Source: Candidatus Binatia bacterium (GTDB lineage Bacteria > Desulfobacterota > Binatia > Bin18). Taken from it: DNA of 64,000 nt. The notes beneath the pieces are model-generated. The model did not search any database and was not told where the DNA came from. It saw only the letters and a list, made by a program, of their open reading frames with translations. The position numbers and the translations under genes are program-made. This document shows, one piece after another, positions 35,531-43,696 of this stretch (its first letter is position 1; every line of letters starts with the position of its first letter). The stretch lies in NCBI GenBank assembly GCA_951812575.1, contig OX638322.1, positions 1,425,925-1,489,924 of the forward strand, written 5' to 3'.

Positions 35531-35794
35531 TTACCCGCCTCCAATAGCGGGCACAAAATGGACCTCGCCTTCATCTGGAACCGATTCGGTCAACCCTTCC
35601 GTCCCGATCTCTCCGTTGATCGAAACCGCAATGGAGCCGACCAGGTCCCCGTCCTCAACCACGCGACTCCGAAAACCAGGGAACTGGCGTTCAAGGTCTT
35701 CGACTATTTCCCCCACTGTTTTCCCGGTGGCAATCGTGCGATCTTTACCACCGGTTAATTTCCGCAAGAGCGAAGGGATATAGACGGTTGCCAT
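35531..35794 (-). CDS. MoaD/ThiS-family sulfur carrier
   Basis: The product is 87 aa, starting at 35794. Its ubiquitin-like beta-grasp pattern is ATVYIPSLLRKLTGGKDRTI, TVGEIVEDLERQFPGFRSRV, VSINGEI, DEGEVHFVPAIGGG. The terminal Gly-Gly (here GGG) is the site of thiocarboxylation. Such proteins donate sulfur for molybdopterin or thiamine. Placement between two molybdopterin-subunit genes suggests a dedicated supply of sulfur for Moco or for the cyanolyzable sulfido ligand; that link is inference. Confidence 0.85.
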   Translation of the reverse strand: MATVYIPSLLRKLTGGKDRTIATGKTVGEIVEDLERQFPGFRSRVVEDGDLVGSIAVSINGEIGTEGLTESVPDEGEVHFVPAIGGG

Positions 35795-35831
35795 AGAGCG
35801 CGGGATGGGGGCACGTCTCGACGTGCCCCTC

Positions 35832-35885
35832 AAAGAGGGAACGTGTCCTCTATTGCCAAAAAGAGGCTGGACATGTTCCCTCTTT
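35832..35885. repeat. Dispersed inverted-repeat element, copy 2
   Basis: Arms 35832-35848 (AAAGAGGGAACGTGTCC) and 35869-35885 pair at 16 of 17 positions around a 20-nt loop. It lies in the 97-bp gap between the copy A hydroxylase stop and the MoaD-like start, next to a second hairpin with GGGGCACGT/ACGTGCCCC arms at 35808-35829. Together they may attenuate or stabilise the operon mRNA. Confidence 0.75.
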
Positions 35886-35891
35886 TGGTCG

Positions 35892-38162
35892 TTATCCGTT
35901 TTTCTCCAGGATCGCCTTGGTCACACGTGGGGGTGACATCGGCAGGTCCAACATGCGCACGCCGGTGGCGTTATAAATCGCGTTGGCGATGGCAGCCGGC
36001 GGCGGAACAATCGGCACTTCGCCCACACCGCGCACACCCACCGGGTGACCGGGGTTCGGGACCTCAACCAAGACGGTTTCAATCATGGGCAAATCCAGGC
36101 AGGTCGGCATCCGATAATCCAGGAAGCCGGTGTTCTGCATACAGCCGTCTTCGCCGTAGACGTATTCCTCGTTGAGCGCCCAGCCGACTCCCTGAGCCAC
36201 GCCGCCCTGCATCTGACCTTCCACGTAGCTGGGATGGACGGCCTTCCCGACGTCTTGGACAGCCGTGTAGCGCAGCACGTCCACCTTGCCGGTTTCCTCG
36301 TCCACGGCCACGTCAACCACATGGGTGGCGAAGCCCGGCCCCACCCCGCGTGGGTTGACGGACGCGCGACCGGCGACCGGACCGCCGGTCCGGGGCAGCT
36401 TGCCGGCGAGTTCCTTGAGGCCCATGGATTCGTTGCCGTTCTCGGTACAGGTGAAGACACCATCCTGAAACACGACTTTATCCGCATCGACCTTCCAGGA
36501 TTTGGCCGCCCGCTCCTTGAGTTGCTTCAGCACATCTTGCGCAGCTTCATACACGGCCGTCCCGGTAGCAAAGGTGACCCGGCTGCCGCCGGTCATATCC
36601 GTATGCCCAATGGATTCGGTATCGGCCACGACCGGATGGACTTCTTCTGCCTTGAGGCAGAGCACCTCCGCCGCAATCATGGCGCAGGACGTCCGCGTGC
36701 CACCAATATCGGTCGAACCGGTCACCACATTGGCGGTGCCGTCAGTATTAATGGCAACGGTCGCGCTGGACTGAAAACCGGCGTTAAACCAGAATCCCGA
36801 GGCCAGGCCCCGACCAACCCGGCGGCCTTCAACCTGAGGCAGCTCGGACTTGAAGTGGTCGCTGTCCTTGGCGGCTTCGAGCGTTTCAAGAAAGCCGATC
36901 TGACCAAACTTCGGACCCGCGGGCTGTGCTGTGCCCTCTTTGGCGCCGTTGATGCGACGGAACTCCAGGGGATCAATCCCCAACTTTTCCGCGAGTTCGT
37001 CGATCACCGTCTCTGAGCCCATGGCCGCGTTGGTTGCGCCCGGAGCCCGGTAGGCCGCGGTCTTGGGCTTGTTGACCAACACGTCGTAGCCGTCGATTTG
37101 GAGATTCTCGATGTCATACGGAGCAATAACGCACATACAGCCCGCGCCAACCGGAGAGCCCGGAAAGCCACCGGCTTCATAGGCCATCCAGACTTCGGCC
37201 GCCGTAATCTTGCCGTCCTTGTCCGCCCCCATCTTCACCTTGATATGTGAACCAGGGGTCGGTCCGGTAGCTTTGAGCACATCGGCCCGGCTCATGACCA
37301 TCTTGACCGGCTTGCCCGTATGCTTTGACAGCATGAGCGCAATCGGCTCGTAATAAATGGGAATCTTGCCCCCAAAGCCGCCGCCGATCTCCGCGGGAAT
37401 GACCTTGATCTTGCTCGGCGGCATGTCGAGCACAAAAGCCGTTTGATCCCGGGCCGTAAACGCGCCCTGGGTACTCACCCATATCGTACTCTGCCCGTCC
37501 GAACTGTACTGGGCCACGGCGTTGTGCGGCTCAATATAGCCCTGGTGGACCATGGAGGTGTCAAATTCACGCTCAATGACCACTTCGGCAGCGGCAAAGC
37601 CCTCGGCCAAGTCTCCACGCGCGAACTGAAGGTGGTTGGCGACGTTCGTATCCGTGGGCTCTCCATCCTCGCCCTTGCCCAGGCCGGGGATCAGGATAGG
37701 GGCCTTATCACCCATCGCCTCAACAACGCTCTGTACGTGCGGCAAGACTTCATAGTCAACCTTGATCAGCTTGGCGGCTTCTTCGGCGATATGCGGGCTG
37801 GTGGCGGCGACTGCGGCCACCACATGGCCATCGTACAGGACCTTGTCTCGGGCGATACAGTTTAGGGACATATGCTGCGGGTTGATTGGCAGTTCTCCCA
37901 TTGCCGCCATACCCGGCCCAATCTCCGGAAAGTCCTGGGCGGTGAGGACCGCTTTCACCCCCGGCATGGCCGCGGCGGCCGAGGTGTCGATCGATTTGAT
38001 TCTGGCGTGGGCGTGCGGGCTGCGCAGGACCTTGCCGTGCAAGAGGCCGGCCAGATTGATATCGGCGCCATACTGGGCCCGACCGGTGACTTTATCGACC
38101 CCATCGTGCCGAATCGGACGTGTCCCGATGACCTTGAATTTATGTTCTTGTTGGGCTGCCAT
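35892..38162 (-). CDS. Molybdopterin-binding large subunit of xanthine dehydrogenase-family hydroxylase (copy A)
   Basis: The product is 756 aa and begins KVIGTRPIRHDGVDKVTGRA like its paralogue. GGGFGGKI, AAYRAPGATNAAMGSE and GVGEVPIVPPPAAIANAI give pterin- and active-site loops. It starts 2 bp after the 2Fe-2S subunit stop, so it is the canonical L subunit of this LMS complex. Sequence identity to copy B is high over the full length, indicating tandem duplication. Hydroxylation uses water as oxygen source and passes electrons through FeS and FAD. Confidence 0.92.
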   Translation of the reverse strand: MAAQQEHKFKVIGTRPIRHDGVDKVTGRAQYGADINLAGLLHGKVLRSPHAHARIKSIDTSAAAAMPGVKAVLTAQDFPEIGPGMAAMGELPINPQHMSLNCIARDKVLYDGHVVAAVAATSPHIAEEAAKLIKVDYEVLPHVQSVVEAMGDKAPILIPGLGKGEDGEPTDTNVANHLQFARGDLAEGFAAAEVVIEREFDTSMVHQGYIEPHNAVAQYSSDGQSTIWVSTQGAFTARDQTAFVLDMPPSKIKVIPAEIGGGFGGKIPIYYEPIALMLSKHTGKPVKMVMSRADVLKATGPTPGSHIKVKMGADKDGKITAAEVWMAYEAGGFPGSPVGAGCMCVIAPYDIENLQIDGYDVLVNKPKTAAYRAPGATNAAMGSETVIDELAEKLGIDPLEFRRINGAKEGTAQPAGPKFGQIGFLETLEAAKDSDHFKSELPQVEGRRVGRGLASGFWFNAGFQSSATVAINTDGTANVVTGSTDIGGTRTSCAMIAAEVLCLKAEEVHPVVADTESIGHTDMTGGSRVTFATGTAVYEAAQDVLKQLKERAAKSWKVDADKVVFQDGVFTCTENGNESMGLKELAGKLPRTGGPVAGRASVNPRGVGPGFATHVVDVAVDEETGKVDVLRYTAVQDVGKAVHPSYVEGQMQGGVAQGVGWALNEEYVYGEDGCMQNTGFLDYRMPTCLDLPMIETVLVEVPNPGHPVGVRGVGEVPIVPPPAAIANAIYNATGVRMLDLPMSPPRVTKAILEKNG

Positions 38163-38164
38163 GT

Positions 38165-38641
38165 TTACCTCCCTTGCATTTCAGCGGCGGCGTCTTGCAC
38201 CGCTCTCACGATCTTGTCATAGCCCGTGCAGCGGCAGAGATTGCCAGCCAGGGCATAGCGAATTTCATGCTCAGTCGGGTTAGGGTTCCGGTCCAACAGC
38301 GCTTTGGACGTGACTAAAAAGCCGGGGGTGCAGATGCCGCACTGGAGGGCCGCATGCTCCAGGAATTTCTTCTGGAGCGGATGCAGGGTATCTCCGTCGG
38401 CCAGGCCTTCGACCGTGGTGATGTCTTTGCCCTCGGCTTCAACACCGAGCACGAGACAGGAGTCGGTGGGGCGTCCGTCCAGAATGACGCTGCACGCGCC
38501 GCAGTCGCCCGTCAGGCAACCTTCTTTCGTGCCGGTATAACCCACGACATCCCGCAGCACCTCAAGCAGGCTCTGACGTGGTTCACACAGGAACTCGGTC
38601 TCTTCCCCATTAACTGTTGTTTGCACATGTACTTTCTTCAT
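38165..38641 (-). CDS. 2Fe-2S small subunit of the molybdenum hydroxylase
   Basis: The product is 158 aa. The plant-ferredoxin-type cluster ligands are KEGCLTGDCGACSVILDG and a further Cys near residue 60. The second, helical cluster has CGICTPGF and CRCTGY. This is the complete CoxS/XdhA-N two-cluster pattern. It transfers electrons from molybdopterin to FAD. It follows the FAD subunit by 23 bp and precedes copy A of the large subunit by 2 bp. Confidence 0.93.
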   Translation of the reverse strand: MKKVHVQTTVNGEETEFLCEPRQSLLEVLRDVVGYTGTKEGCLTGDCGACSVILDGRPTDSCLVLGVEAEGKDITTVEGLADGDTLHPLQKKFLEHAALQCGICTPGFLVTSKALLDRNPNPTEHEIRYALAGNLCRCTGYDKIVRAVQDAAAEMQGR

Positions 38642-38664
38642 GTATATCCTGCCTTCCCAATAAC

Positions 38665-39534
38665 CTAGCGTGCCCGCGCCCGCGCGGCTGCTTCTTTCAC
38701 AGTGCGGCGGGTGAGAACACCGACCAGATGCGTCCGAAATTCTGCCGTGCCGCGCATATCACTAATGGGTGAGGCGGCTTGCTGAGCGAGCTGTGCGGCA
38801 GCCTCGATAGCGGCATCGTCCAGCGTTTTCCCGACCAGAGAATCGCCCGCCTCTTTGGCCAACAGTGGCTGGGCGGCAACCGCACCCAGACCGATCCGGG
38901 CCGCGGTGCAGGTCTCGCCATCGAGCGCCACGCACGAGCCCACGCCCACGACAGCGATATCCATCTCGTTCCGAGGGATAAAACGTTGGTAGCAGTCAGA
39001 CGCCTGCCCTTGCGGGGCGGGAATCTGGAATGCCACCAATAACTCGTTCGGTGCGAGGACCGTTTGTCCGGGGGCAGTCACAAAATCTTCCACCGCCACC
39101 TCCCGCGTGCCGTTGGGTCCGGCGATCTGACAGACCGCGCCCAAGGCAATCAGAGCCGGCGTCGTATCCGCGGCCGGTGAACCGTTACACACGTTCCCGC
39201 CCACCGAGGCTCGTGCCAGGATCTGATCGGAGCCGATCAGCGCGGCAGCCTCAGCCAGCCCCGGATAGTGCTGCTGCACGGTCGCGTCGGCAATAATCTC
39301 GCAACACGCCCGCGCGGCTCCGAGTTGGAGTCCGGTTTGTGCATCAAACGATAATGCCTGGAGTTCTGGGATCTTTTTGGCGTCAATCACCTGTCCCGGT
39401 TGTCGTACACCGGCACGCATCTGGATAATCAGATCCGTACCTCCTGCCAGCATACGCCCATTTTCGCCCGCCGCGGCCAAAACGCTAATGGCCTGGTCGA
39501 GCGAAGTCGGCGCTTCATAATTCAGTTCGTGCAA
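38665..39534 (-). CDS. FAD-binding medium subunit of the molybdenum hydroxylase
   Basis: The product is 289 aa. MLAGGTDLIIQMR and ARASVGGNVCNGSPAADTTP are the two FAD-binding loops of CoxM/XDH medium subunits; the C-terminal CO_deh_flav_C domain follows (IGLGAVAAQPLLAKEAG). It is the first structural gene of the LMS set. The upstream 39535-39649 gap separates it from the MocA-like gene and may hold a promoter. Confidence 0.92.
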   Translation of the reverse strand: MHELNYEAPTSLDQAISVLAAAGENGRMLAGGTDLIIQMRAGVRQPGQVIDAKKIPELQALSFDAQTGLQLGAARACCEIIADATVQQHYPGLAEAAALIGSDQILARASVGGNVCNGSPAADTTPALIALGAVCQIAGPNGTREVAVEDFVTAPGQTVLAPNELLVAFQIPAPQGQASDCYQRFIPRNEMDIAVVGVGSCVALDGETCTAARIGLGAVAAQPLLAKEAGDSLVGKTLDDAAIEAAAQLAQQAASPISDMRGTAEFRTHLVGVLTRRTVKEAAARARAR

Positions 39535-39649
39535 GGTCGCCCTCCTTTTTGATTTTGATTCGTCGTCCGTCGTCTTCCTGCCTCTTTGCAGGCTCCTAGA
39601 TTGCTATATAAAAGCGCCAGGAAGTGCAAGGGTTCCCGGATATTCTGTC

Positions 39650-40249
39650 TTATATTTTTCGTGCGCCGACCCACCGGGCATACTCCCGAGGCGTATCAAT
39701 ATCGGCGCGAATACCGGGATCGTCGAGCGCAAGCTCACGCACCCGCTCCGGGTCTTTACGGACAACCACCTTGGCTCCTCTGTCCAGCGGGGCCGCCAGA
39801 AGCTCTCCGTAGACACCCTTTGAGAACAGCACCGGATGGCCGCGGCGGCCCTGGTAGGACGCGATAATAATGGGAAGGGGATCGGTTGCAAACGACGCCA
39901 TGAGAGCCTGTATGGTCTCAGCTTGGATAAGGGGGTGATCAACCAGATTGACCACTGCGGCCTCGCTCTCGGGCGACAGGGTCTGAATCCCCACTTGCAG
40001 AGAAGAGAGTTGGCCCAGTCGATACTGCGGATTCAGCACGGTCCGAAGAGCGGGATGCTTCGGGACGACCGCCCGAATCGGTTCTTCGTGCTCATGTGCG
40101 CCGAGTACGACGATGAGTTCATCGACTCCGGCGCTCAAAAAGCTGGTACAAATGTTTTCAATAAAAGTTTGTCCCTGGTAGTCGAGCAGCGCTTTGGGCG
40201 ATCCCATCCGCCGGGACTCACCAGCGGCCAGGATAATTCCAGAAATCAT
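39650..40249 (-). CDS. MocA-like molybdenum cofactor cytidylyltransferase
   Basis: The product is 199 aa. The start at 40249 was chosen because the nucleotidyltransferase N-terminus (GIILAAGESRRMGSPKALL) begins there; upstream sequence is non-family. VNLVDHPLIQAET carries the metal-binding Asp, and GRRGHPVLFS and DIDTPREYAR are conserved in MocA/MobA-like enzymes. It would add CMP (or GMP) to molybdopterin for the adjacent hydroxylase. It follows the XdhC gene by 28 bp. Confidence 0.88.
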   Translation of the reverse strand: MISGIILAAGESRRMGSPKALLDYQGQTFIENICTSFLSAGVDELIVVLGAHEHEEPIRAVVPKHPALRTVLNPQYRLGQLSSLQVGIQTLSPESEAAVVNLVDHPLIQAETIQALMASFATDPLPIIIASYQGRRGHPVLFSKGVYGELLAAPLDRGAKVVVRKDPERVRELALDDPGIRADIDTPREYARWVGARKI

Positions 40250-40277
40250 ACCGCGTGTCGGTTGAGGGCAAGAGTGG

Positions 40278-41438
40278 TTAGGGCGTAAATTTGAGCGGTC
40301 CGTCTGGCCGGAATTTGGCCGCCAGTGACAGCGTATCCGCCGGGCCCTTGCGCCGGGCGCGAACGATCTCGGCCGTAATGGCGACGGCAATCTCCGCCGG
40401 TGTTTCTGCCGCAATATCAAGCCCCAGCGGCGTATGTACGCGGGCGACGTCTTCAGGGCTATAGCCCTGTTCAACCAAGCGTTCGAGGGTCCTTTTTGAG
40501 CGCCGCCGGCTGCCGATCATGCCAATATAGGCCGGATTTTTCTTGAGTGCGGCCTTGACCGAGGTCTCATCCCACACATGGCCGCGCGTGACCACAACGA
40601 CAAAGGTCTGCCGGTTGATATTCAGGCTGTTCAGGACATCCTCAAAAGGTCCGACTCGAACCTCGGCGGCACGAGGAAAGCGTTCCCGATTGGCAAAGGC
40701 CCAGCGATCGTCCACCACAACGGTATGAAAGCCGAGCATCGCTCCTATTTCGCACAGCGGCTGCGCAATATGGCCAGCCCCAACAATGAGCAAGGTCTGC
40801 ACCCCGGTCTGCACGTCAACGAAAACACGCGGCCAATCCTCTTTTCGGACAAGCGCGTCTTCCTGGACTTCACCCTGGGGTGACACGGCAAACAGTTGGG
40901 GTTTGCCTGAGGAGACGGATGAGGAAAATGTCTCGACTGTTTCTGCGGTGATTGAGACGGACGGAGTCAGAGACGCCCCGCCGTTTCCGTCCTGGCCAAG
41001 AGACAGGCAGCTCTTTGTTCCGGGTCGGACGCCGCTGAGCGGGTCAAGCGCCGTGACCAGAGCCGCGGGCTGGTGAGCACGCGTCGCCTCGGCCAAGGTC
41101 TGCGCTAATGCGCGGTGTTCCTCCGGCTGCCAGAGGTCAAGCGCGACATCCATCACACCACCACAGACCTGGATCTCGTCCTGATCAAAGTCGCCGGTTA
41201 GATCGACCTGCACAATACGCGGGGGGAGTTTCTGGTCCAGCACCGGATAGGCCCGGCGGAGCACCTCCCCTTCGCCACAGCCCCCGCCAATAGTCCCAAA
41301 CGGCTGGCCTTCGGGAGGCACGACCATTTTCGCTCCGACCTCACGCGGTACGGAGCCACGCGTGCGGATAATCGTCGCTAACACGAAAGGCTTGCCGGCC
41401 GCCAAAATTTCTTCAGCACGTTCCCAGAGATCTTCCAC
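40278..41438 (-). CDS. XdhC/CoxF-family Moco insertion and maturation factor
   Basis: The product is 386 aa. The N-terminal XdhC_CoxI domain has ATIIRTRGSVPREVGAKM and GTIGGGCGEGEV. The C-terminal XdhC Rossmann domain has LLIVGAGHIAQPL, FVVVVTRGHVWDE and IGMIGSRRR. Such proteins bind Moco, promote its sulfuration and deliver it to XDH-type enzymes. An interdomain stretch of about 50 residues (175-225) is Ser/Thr-rich. It is the first gene of the maturation pair upstream of the LMS genes. Confidence 0.9.
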   Translation of the reverse strand: MEDLWERAEEILAAGKPFVLATIIRTRGSVPREVGAKMVVPPEGQPFGTIGGGCGEGEVLRRAYPVLDQKLPPRIVQVDLTGDFDQDEIQVCGGVMDVALDLWQPEEHRALAQTLAEATRAHQPAALVTALDPLSGVRPGTKSCLSLGQDGNGGASLTPSVSITAETVETFSSSVSSGKPQLFAVSPQGEVQEDALVRKEDWPRVFVDVQTGVQTLLIVGAGHIAQPLCEIGAMLGFHTVVVDDRWAFANRERFPRAAEVRVGPFEDVLNSLNINRQTFVVVVTRGHVWDETSVKAALKKNPAYIGMIGSRRRSKRTLERLVEQGYSPEDVARVHTPLGLDIAAETPAEIAVAITAEIVRARRKGPADTLSLAAKFRPDGPLKFTP

Positions 41439-41499
41439 GACACGAATCCTATCTGAACAGTTGGGGGGAAAGCAATGGAATACTGTCCGTTTTGCGAGC

Positions 41500-42510
41500 T
41501 TATTGGAAACGAGGCATAATCTGTTGCGCGAAGGTCTGCAACACTTGGGCCGGATCGCCGGTCAGCGGTCCAAGAAAAATTTTCTTGACCCCGGCCTCGG
41601 CTGCGCGCTCGACTTGATTGATACAGTCCTGAGGCGTCCCCGCGATAGCGAAGCGCTCGGCCAGATAATCCTTCAGCCCCAGTTCATCAACCATCCGGGC
41701 GTGAAAGCGCTCGGCGCCGAGCAGTTCGTGTTCATGCGGCCGGTAGGCGGCCTTGAGTTTTTCAATCGACTCCCACAGTTCGGCAGGAATACGCTTGCCC
41801 TCCAAGGTCCGCCGAAAGGCATGGTTGGCACTCGCGGCCAGGGCCATGCGGATTTCATCCACCGCGGCCTGCGCGGTCTCGGCCACATTGGTTTTGGCAA
41901 AAAACCAGATATCCAAGTCGTCAAGTTTCCGTCCGGCAGCCTTGGCTCCAGTCTCGATACGGGCATAGGCGTCCTGCACAACCGCGGGGCTCAGTCCGCT
42001 GCCGACGATCACCCCGTCGGCTAACTCACCCGCCAGTTGGAGGGTCTTTGGCCCCTCGGCACAGACGTACACGGGAACCGGCCTTTTCACCCAGACTTGG
42101 CGAACAGTTTTGCCCTGGAAGCGGGTTTCGCCAGTATAAAACCCTTTGATTGCTTCGAGCGCTTCGCGAAACTCGGCGAGTCGGGCGGCCTTGAGACCCA
42201 CGTTATACACGGCACTGTCACCCGTCCCAATACCAAGGAAAGCGCGGCCGTCCGACAGTTCGTTGATCGAGGCAATGGCCCCTGCCGTAACCGCGGGATG
42301 GCGGGTCAGGGGGTTGGTCACAAACGTTCCCATCCGCAGCCGCCGGCTGTTCAGCGCGCATTGGGTCAAGGTCACATAGCAGTCCGGCCACAGCCAGTGC
42401 GCGTCCGGTACACCCACCATCTCAAAGCCCCAGGCTTCAATCTGGCGCACCAGCCTCGGTAGGTCAGGATAGCTGTGCGCAAGGGGAATGGTGGCGAATT
42501 GGACGCTCAT
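41500..42510 (-). CDS. LLM-class flavin/F420-dependent oxidoreductase
   Basis: The product is 336 aa, starting at 42510 (MSVQFATIPLA); the longer frame to 42636 runs into an inverted repeat. RQIEAWGFEMVGVPDAHWLW, LRMGTFVTNPLTRHPAVTA and GRAFLGIGTGDSA are luciferase-superfamily signatures close to methylene-tetrahydromethanopterin reductase relatives. The substrate is unknown. It lies upstream of the XdhC gene in the same direction, 61 bp apart, and is divergent from the lipoate-ligase-like gene. Confidence 0.88.
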   Translation of the reverse strand: MSVQFATIPLAHSYPDLPRLVRQIEAWGFEMVGVPDAHWLWPDCYVTLTQCALNSRRLRMGTFVTNPLTRHPAVTAGAIASINELSDGRAFLGIGTGDSAVYNVGLKAARLAEFREALEAIKGFYTGETRFQGKTVRQVWVKRPVPVYVCAEGPKTLQLAGELADGVIVGSGLSPAVVQDAYARIETGAKAAGRKLDDLDIWFFAKTNVAETAQAAVDEIRMALAASANHAFRRTLEGKRIPAELWESIEKLKAAYRPHEHELLGAERFHARMVDELGLKDYLAERFAIAGTPQDCINQVERAAEAGVKKIFLGPLTGDPAQVLQTFAQQIMPRFQ

Positions 42511-42516
42511 CGGCTG

Positions 42517-42570
42517 ACAGAGTAAACGTGTCCTTCTCATGGTACAAGGCTGTTGACCCGTTTCCTCTTT
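42517..42570. repeat. Dispersed inverted-repeat element, copy 3 (diverged)
   Basis: Left arm 42517-42533 (ACAGAGTAAACGTGTCC) and right arm 42554-42570 (TGACCCGTTTCCTCTTT) keep most pairing around a 20-nt loop. It occupies the divergent promoter region between the LLM gene (start 42510) and the lipoate-ligase-like gene (start 42635). Confidence 0.6.
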
Positions 42571-42634
42571 CCTCCCTGTTTCGGTGTAAGAGAACCATTG
42601 CCGCGCGTTCGCGCCTGACTTATGCTGCGTTCTC

Positions 42635-43693
42635 ATGCAGGTTCGTGTGCTTACCCAATTCGAGACGACGCCGGCGCAAAGCGTGTCAACGGACCAGTAT
42701 TTTCTTTACACCGTCGTTGAGACGCAGCTCCCAGTCTTGCGCGTCTATACATACCCGGAGGATGTGCTGCTGCTGGGTCGGTATCATGCTGCCGACGCAC
42801 TCATCCACAACTCAGGTCTGACGATTACCCGGCGTCTGACTGGCGGACGAGCCTTTCCGAGCGGTAACGGGTTTGTCCAGTTCTCGCTCATTGTCCCGCA
42901 CCGTTCGTTCTTCTTCTCTGCCGACCCGCACCACATCGCGCCGTTTCAGATTCTCAACCGTTACGTCCGCGGGGTGCTGCACGGCCTCAAAACCGGCGGG
43001 GTTGAAGTCTTCTATCCAGGACAAGATTTTCTAACGGTCCAGCGGCTGCCGGTTGGCTGGCACTCTTTTGTGACAGCAGACAGCGGAGCCGTGCTGTATG
43101 AAGGCGGCGTGTTTGTCCAACGGGATATGAGCCTCCTACCCCATTTTCTTGACCGGGCCGACCCGCAGGGGACTCTTCCCTGTCAGCTCTTTATGCCGGA
43201 CCAGGCTCACAAATTGGATAAAGTCCTCGGGCGGTCTCTTGCGCCGGACCAAGTCGTTCATCTGCTCCGGAACGGCTTTACCCAGCAGTTCGGGCTGGAA
43301 TGCCTCGACCGCGACCTGGACAAAAACGAGCGGGCATCCATTCTGGGAAAACAGGCTCAGTCCGACCTCGTGCCGAACAGCCGCCCGCTGCGCTCCGACC
43401 TCCCGTATGCAGCAACGAGGCAAACCCCGCTTGGAGAACTTCGGGTCCGTTTCGCTCTCACTCCTGAGCGGACAATCGAGACGGTCCGGTTCTCGGGCGA
43501 CTTCATTGCCAACCCGGCCGGGATGCAGACGCTGGAGCGTAATCTCAAAGGCTGTCCGCTGGAGAAATCCGCACTCTGGCAGGTCATTGACCAGACCTTT
43601 CTTGAGCCGGAGCATTATCTGATTGGGGCCGGGAAGTTAGCCGACTTGCCCGGAGTGATGATAAGCGCTTCCCTAGTCCTGCCAACCAAGTAG
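42635..43693 (+). CDS. Lipoate-protein ligase A-like protein
   Basis: The product is 352 aa. PVLRVYTYPEDVLLLGRYHA, then TRRLTGGRAFPSGNGFVQFSL, matches the BPL/LplA substrate loop (RR.sGGgav.h..GnlnyS). HKLDKVLGR stands at the catalytic Lys region, and the C-terminal IETVRFSGDFIANPAGM resembles the LplA accessory domain. The GGRAFPSG loop deviates from the usual GGGAVYHD, so it may use another acid (octanoate, biotin-like) or be an amidotransferase. It is followed 3 bp later by a HEAT-repeat gene, suggesting a functional pair. Confidence 0.78.
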   Translation: MQVRVLTQFETTPAQSVSTDQYFLYTVVETQLPVLRVYTYPEDVLLLGRYHAADALIHNSGLTITRRLTGGRAFPSGNGFVQFSLIVPHRSFFFSADPHHIAPFQILNRYVRGVLHGLKTGGVEVFYPGQDFLTVQRLPVGWHSFVTADSGAVLYEGGVFVQRDMSLLPHFLDRADPQGTLPCQLFMPDQAHKLDKVLGRSLAPDQVVHLLRNGFTQQFGLECLDRDLDKNERASILGKQAQSDLVPNSRPLRSDLPYAATRQTPLGELRVRFALTPERTIETVRFSGDFIANPAGMQTLERNLKGCPLEKSALWQVIDQTFLEPEHYLIGAGKLADLPGVMISASLVLPTK

Positions 43694-43696
43694 ACT

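Noticed and set aside
36045..37016. 323-codon plus-strand frame opposite the hydroxylase large subunit
   Set aside because: Antisense of a high-GC gene with no start signal or recognisable fold.
33173..38162. CO dehydrogenase (CoxL form I) identity for the hydroxylase
   Set aside because: The active-site loop is AYRAPGA in both copies, not the VAYRCSFR of form I CO dehydrogenase.
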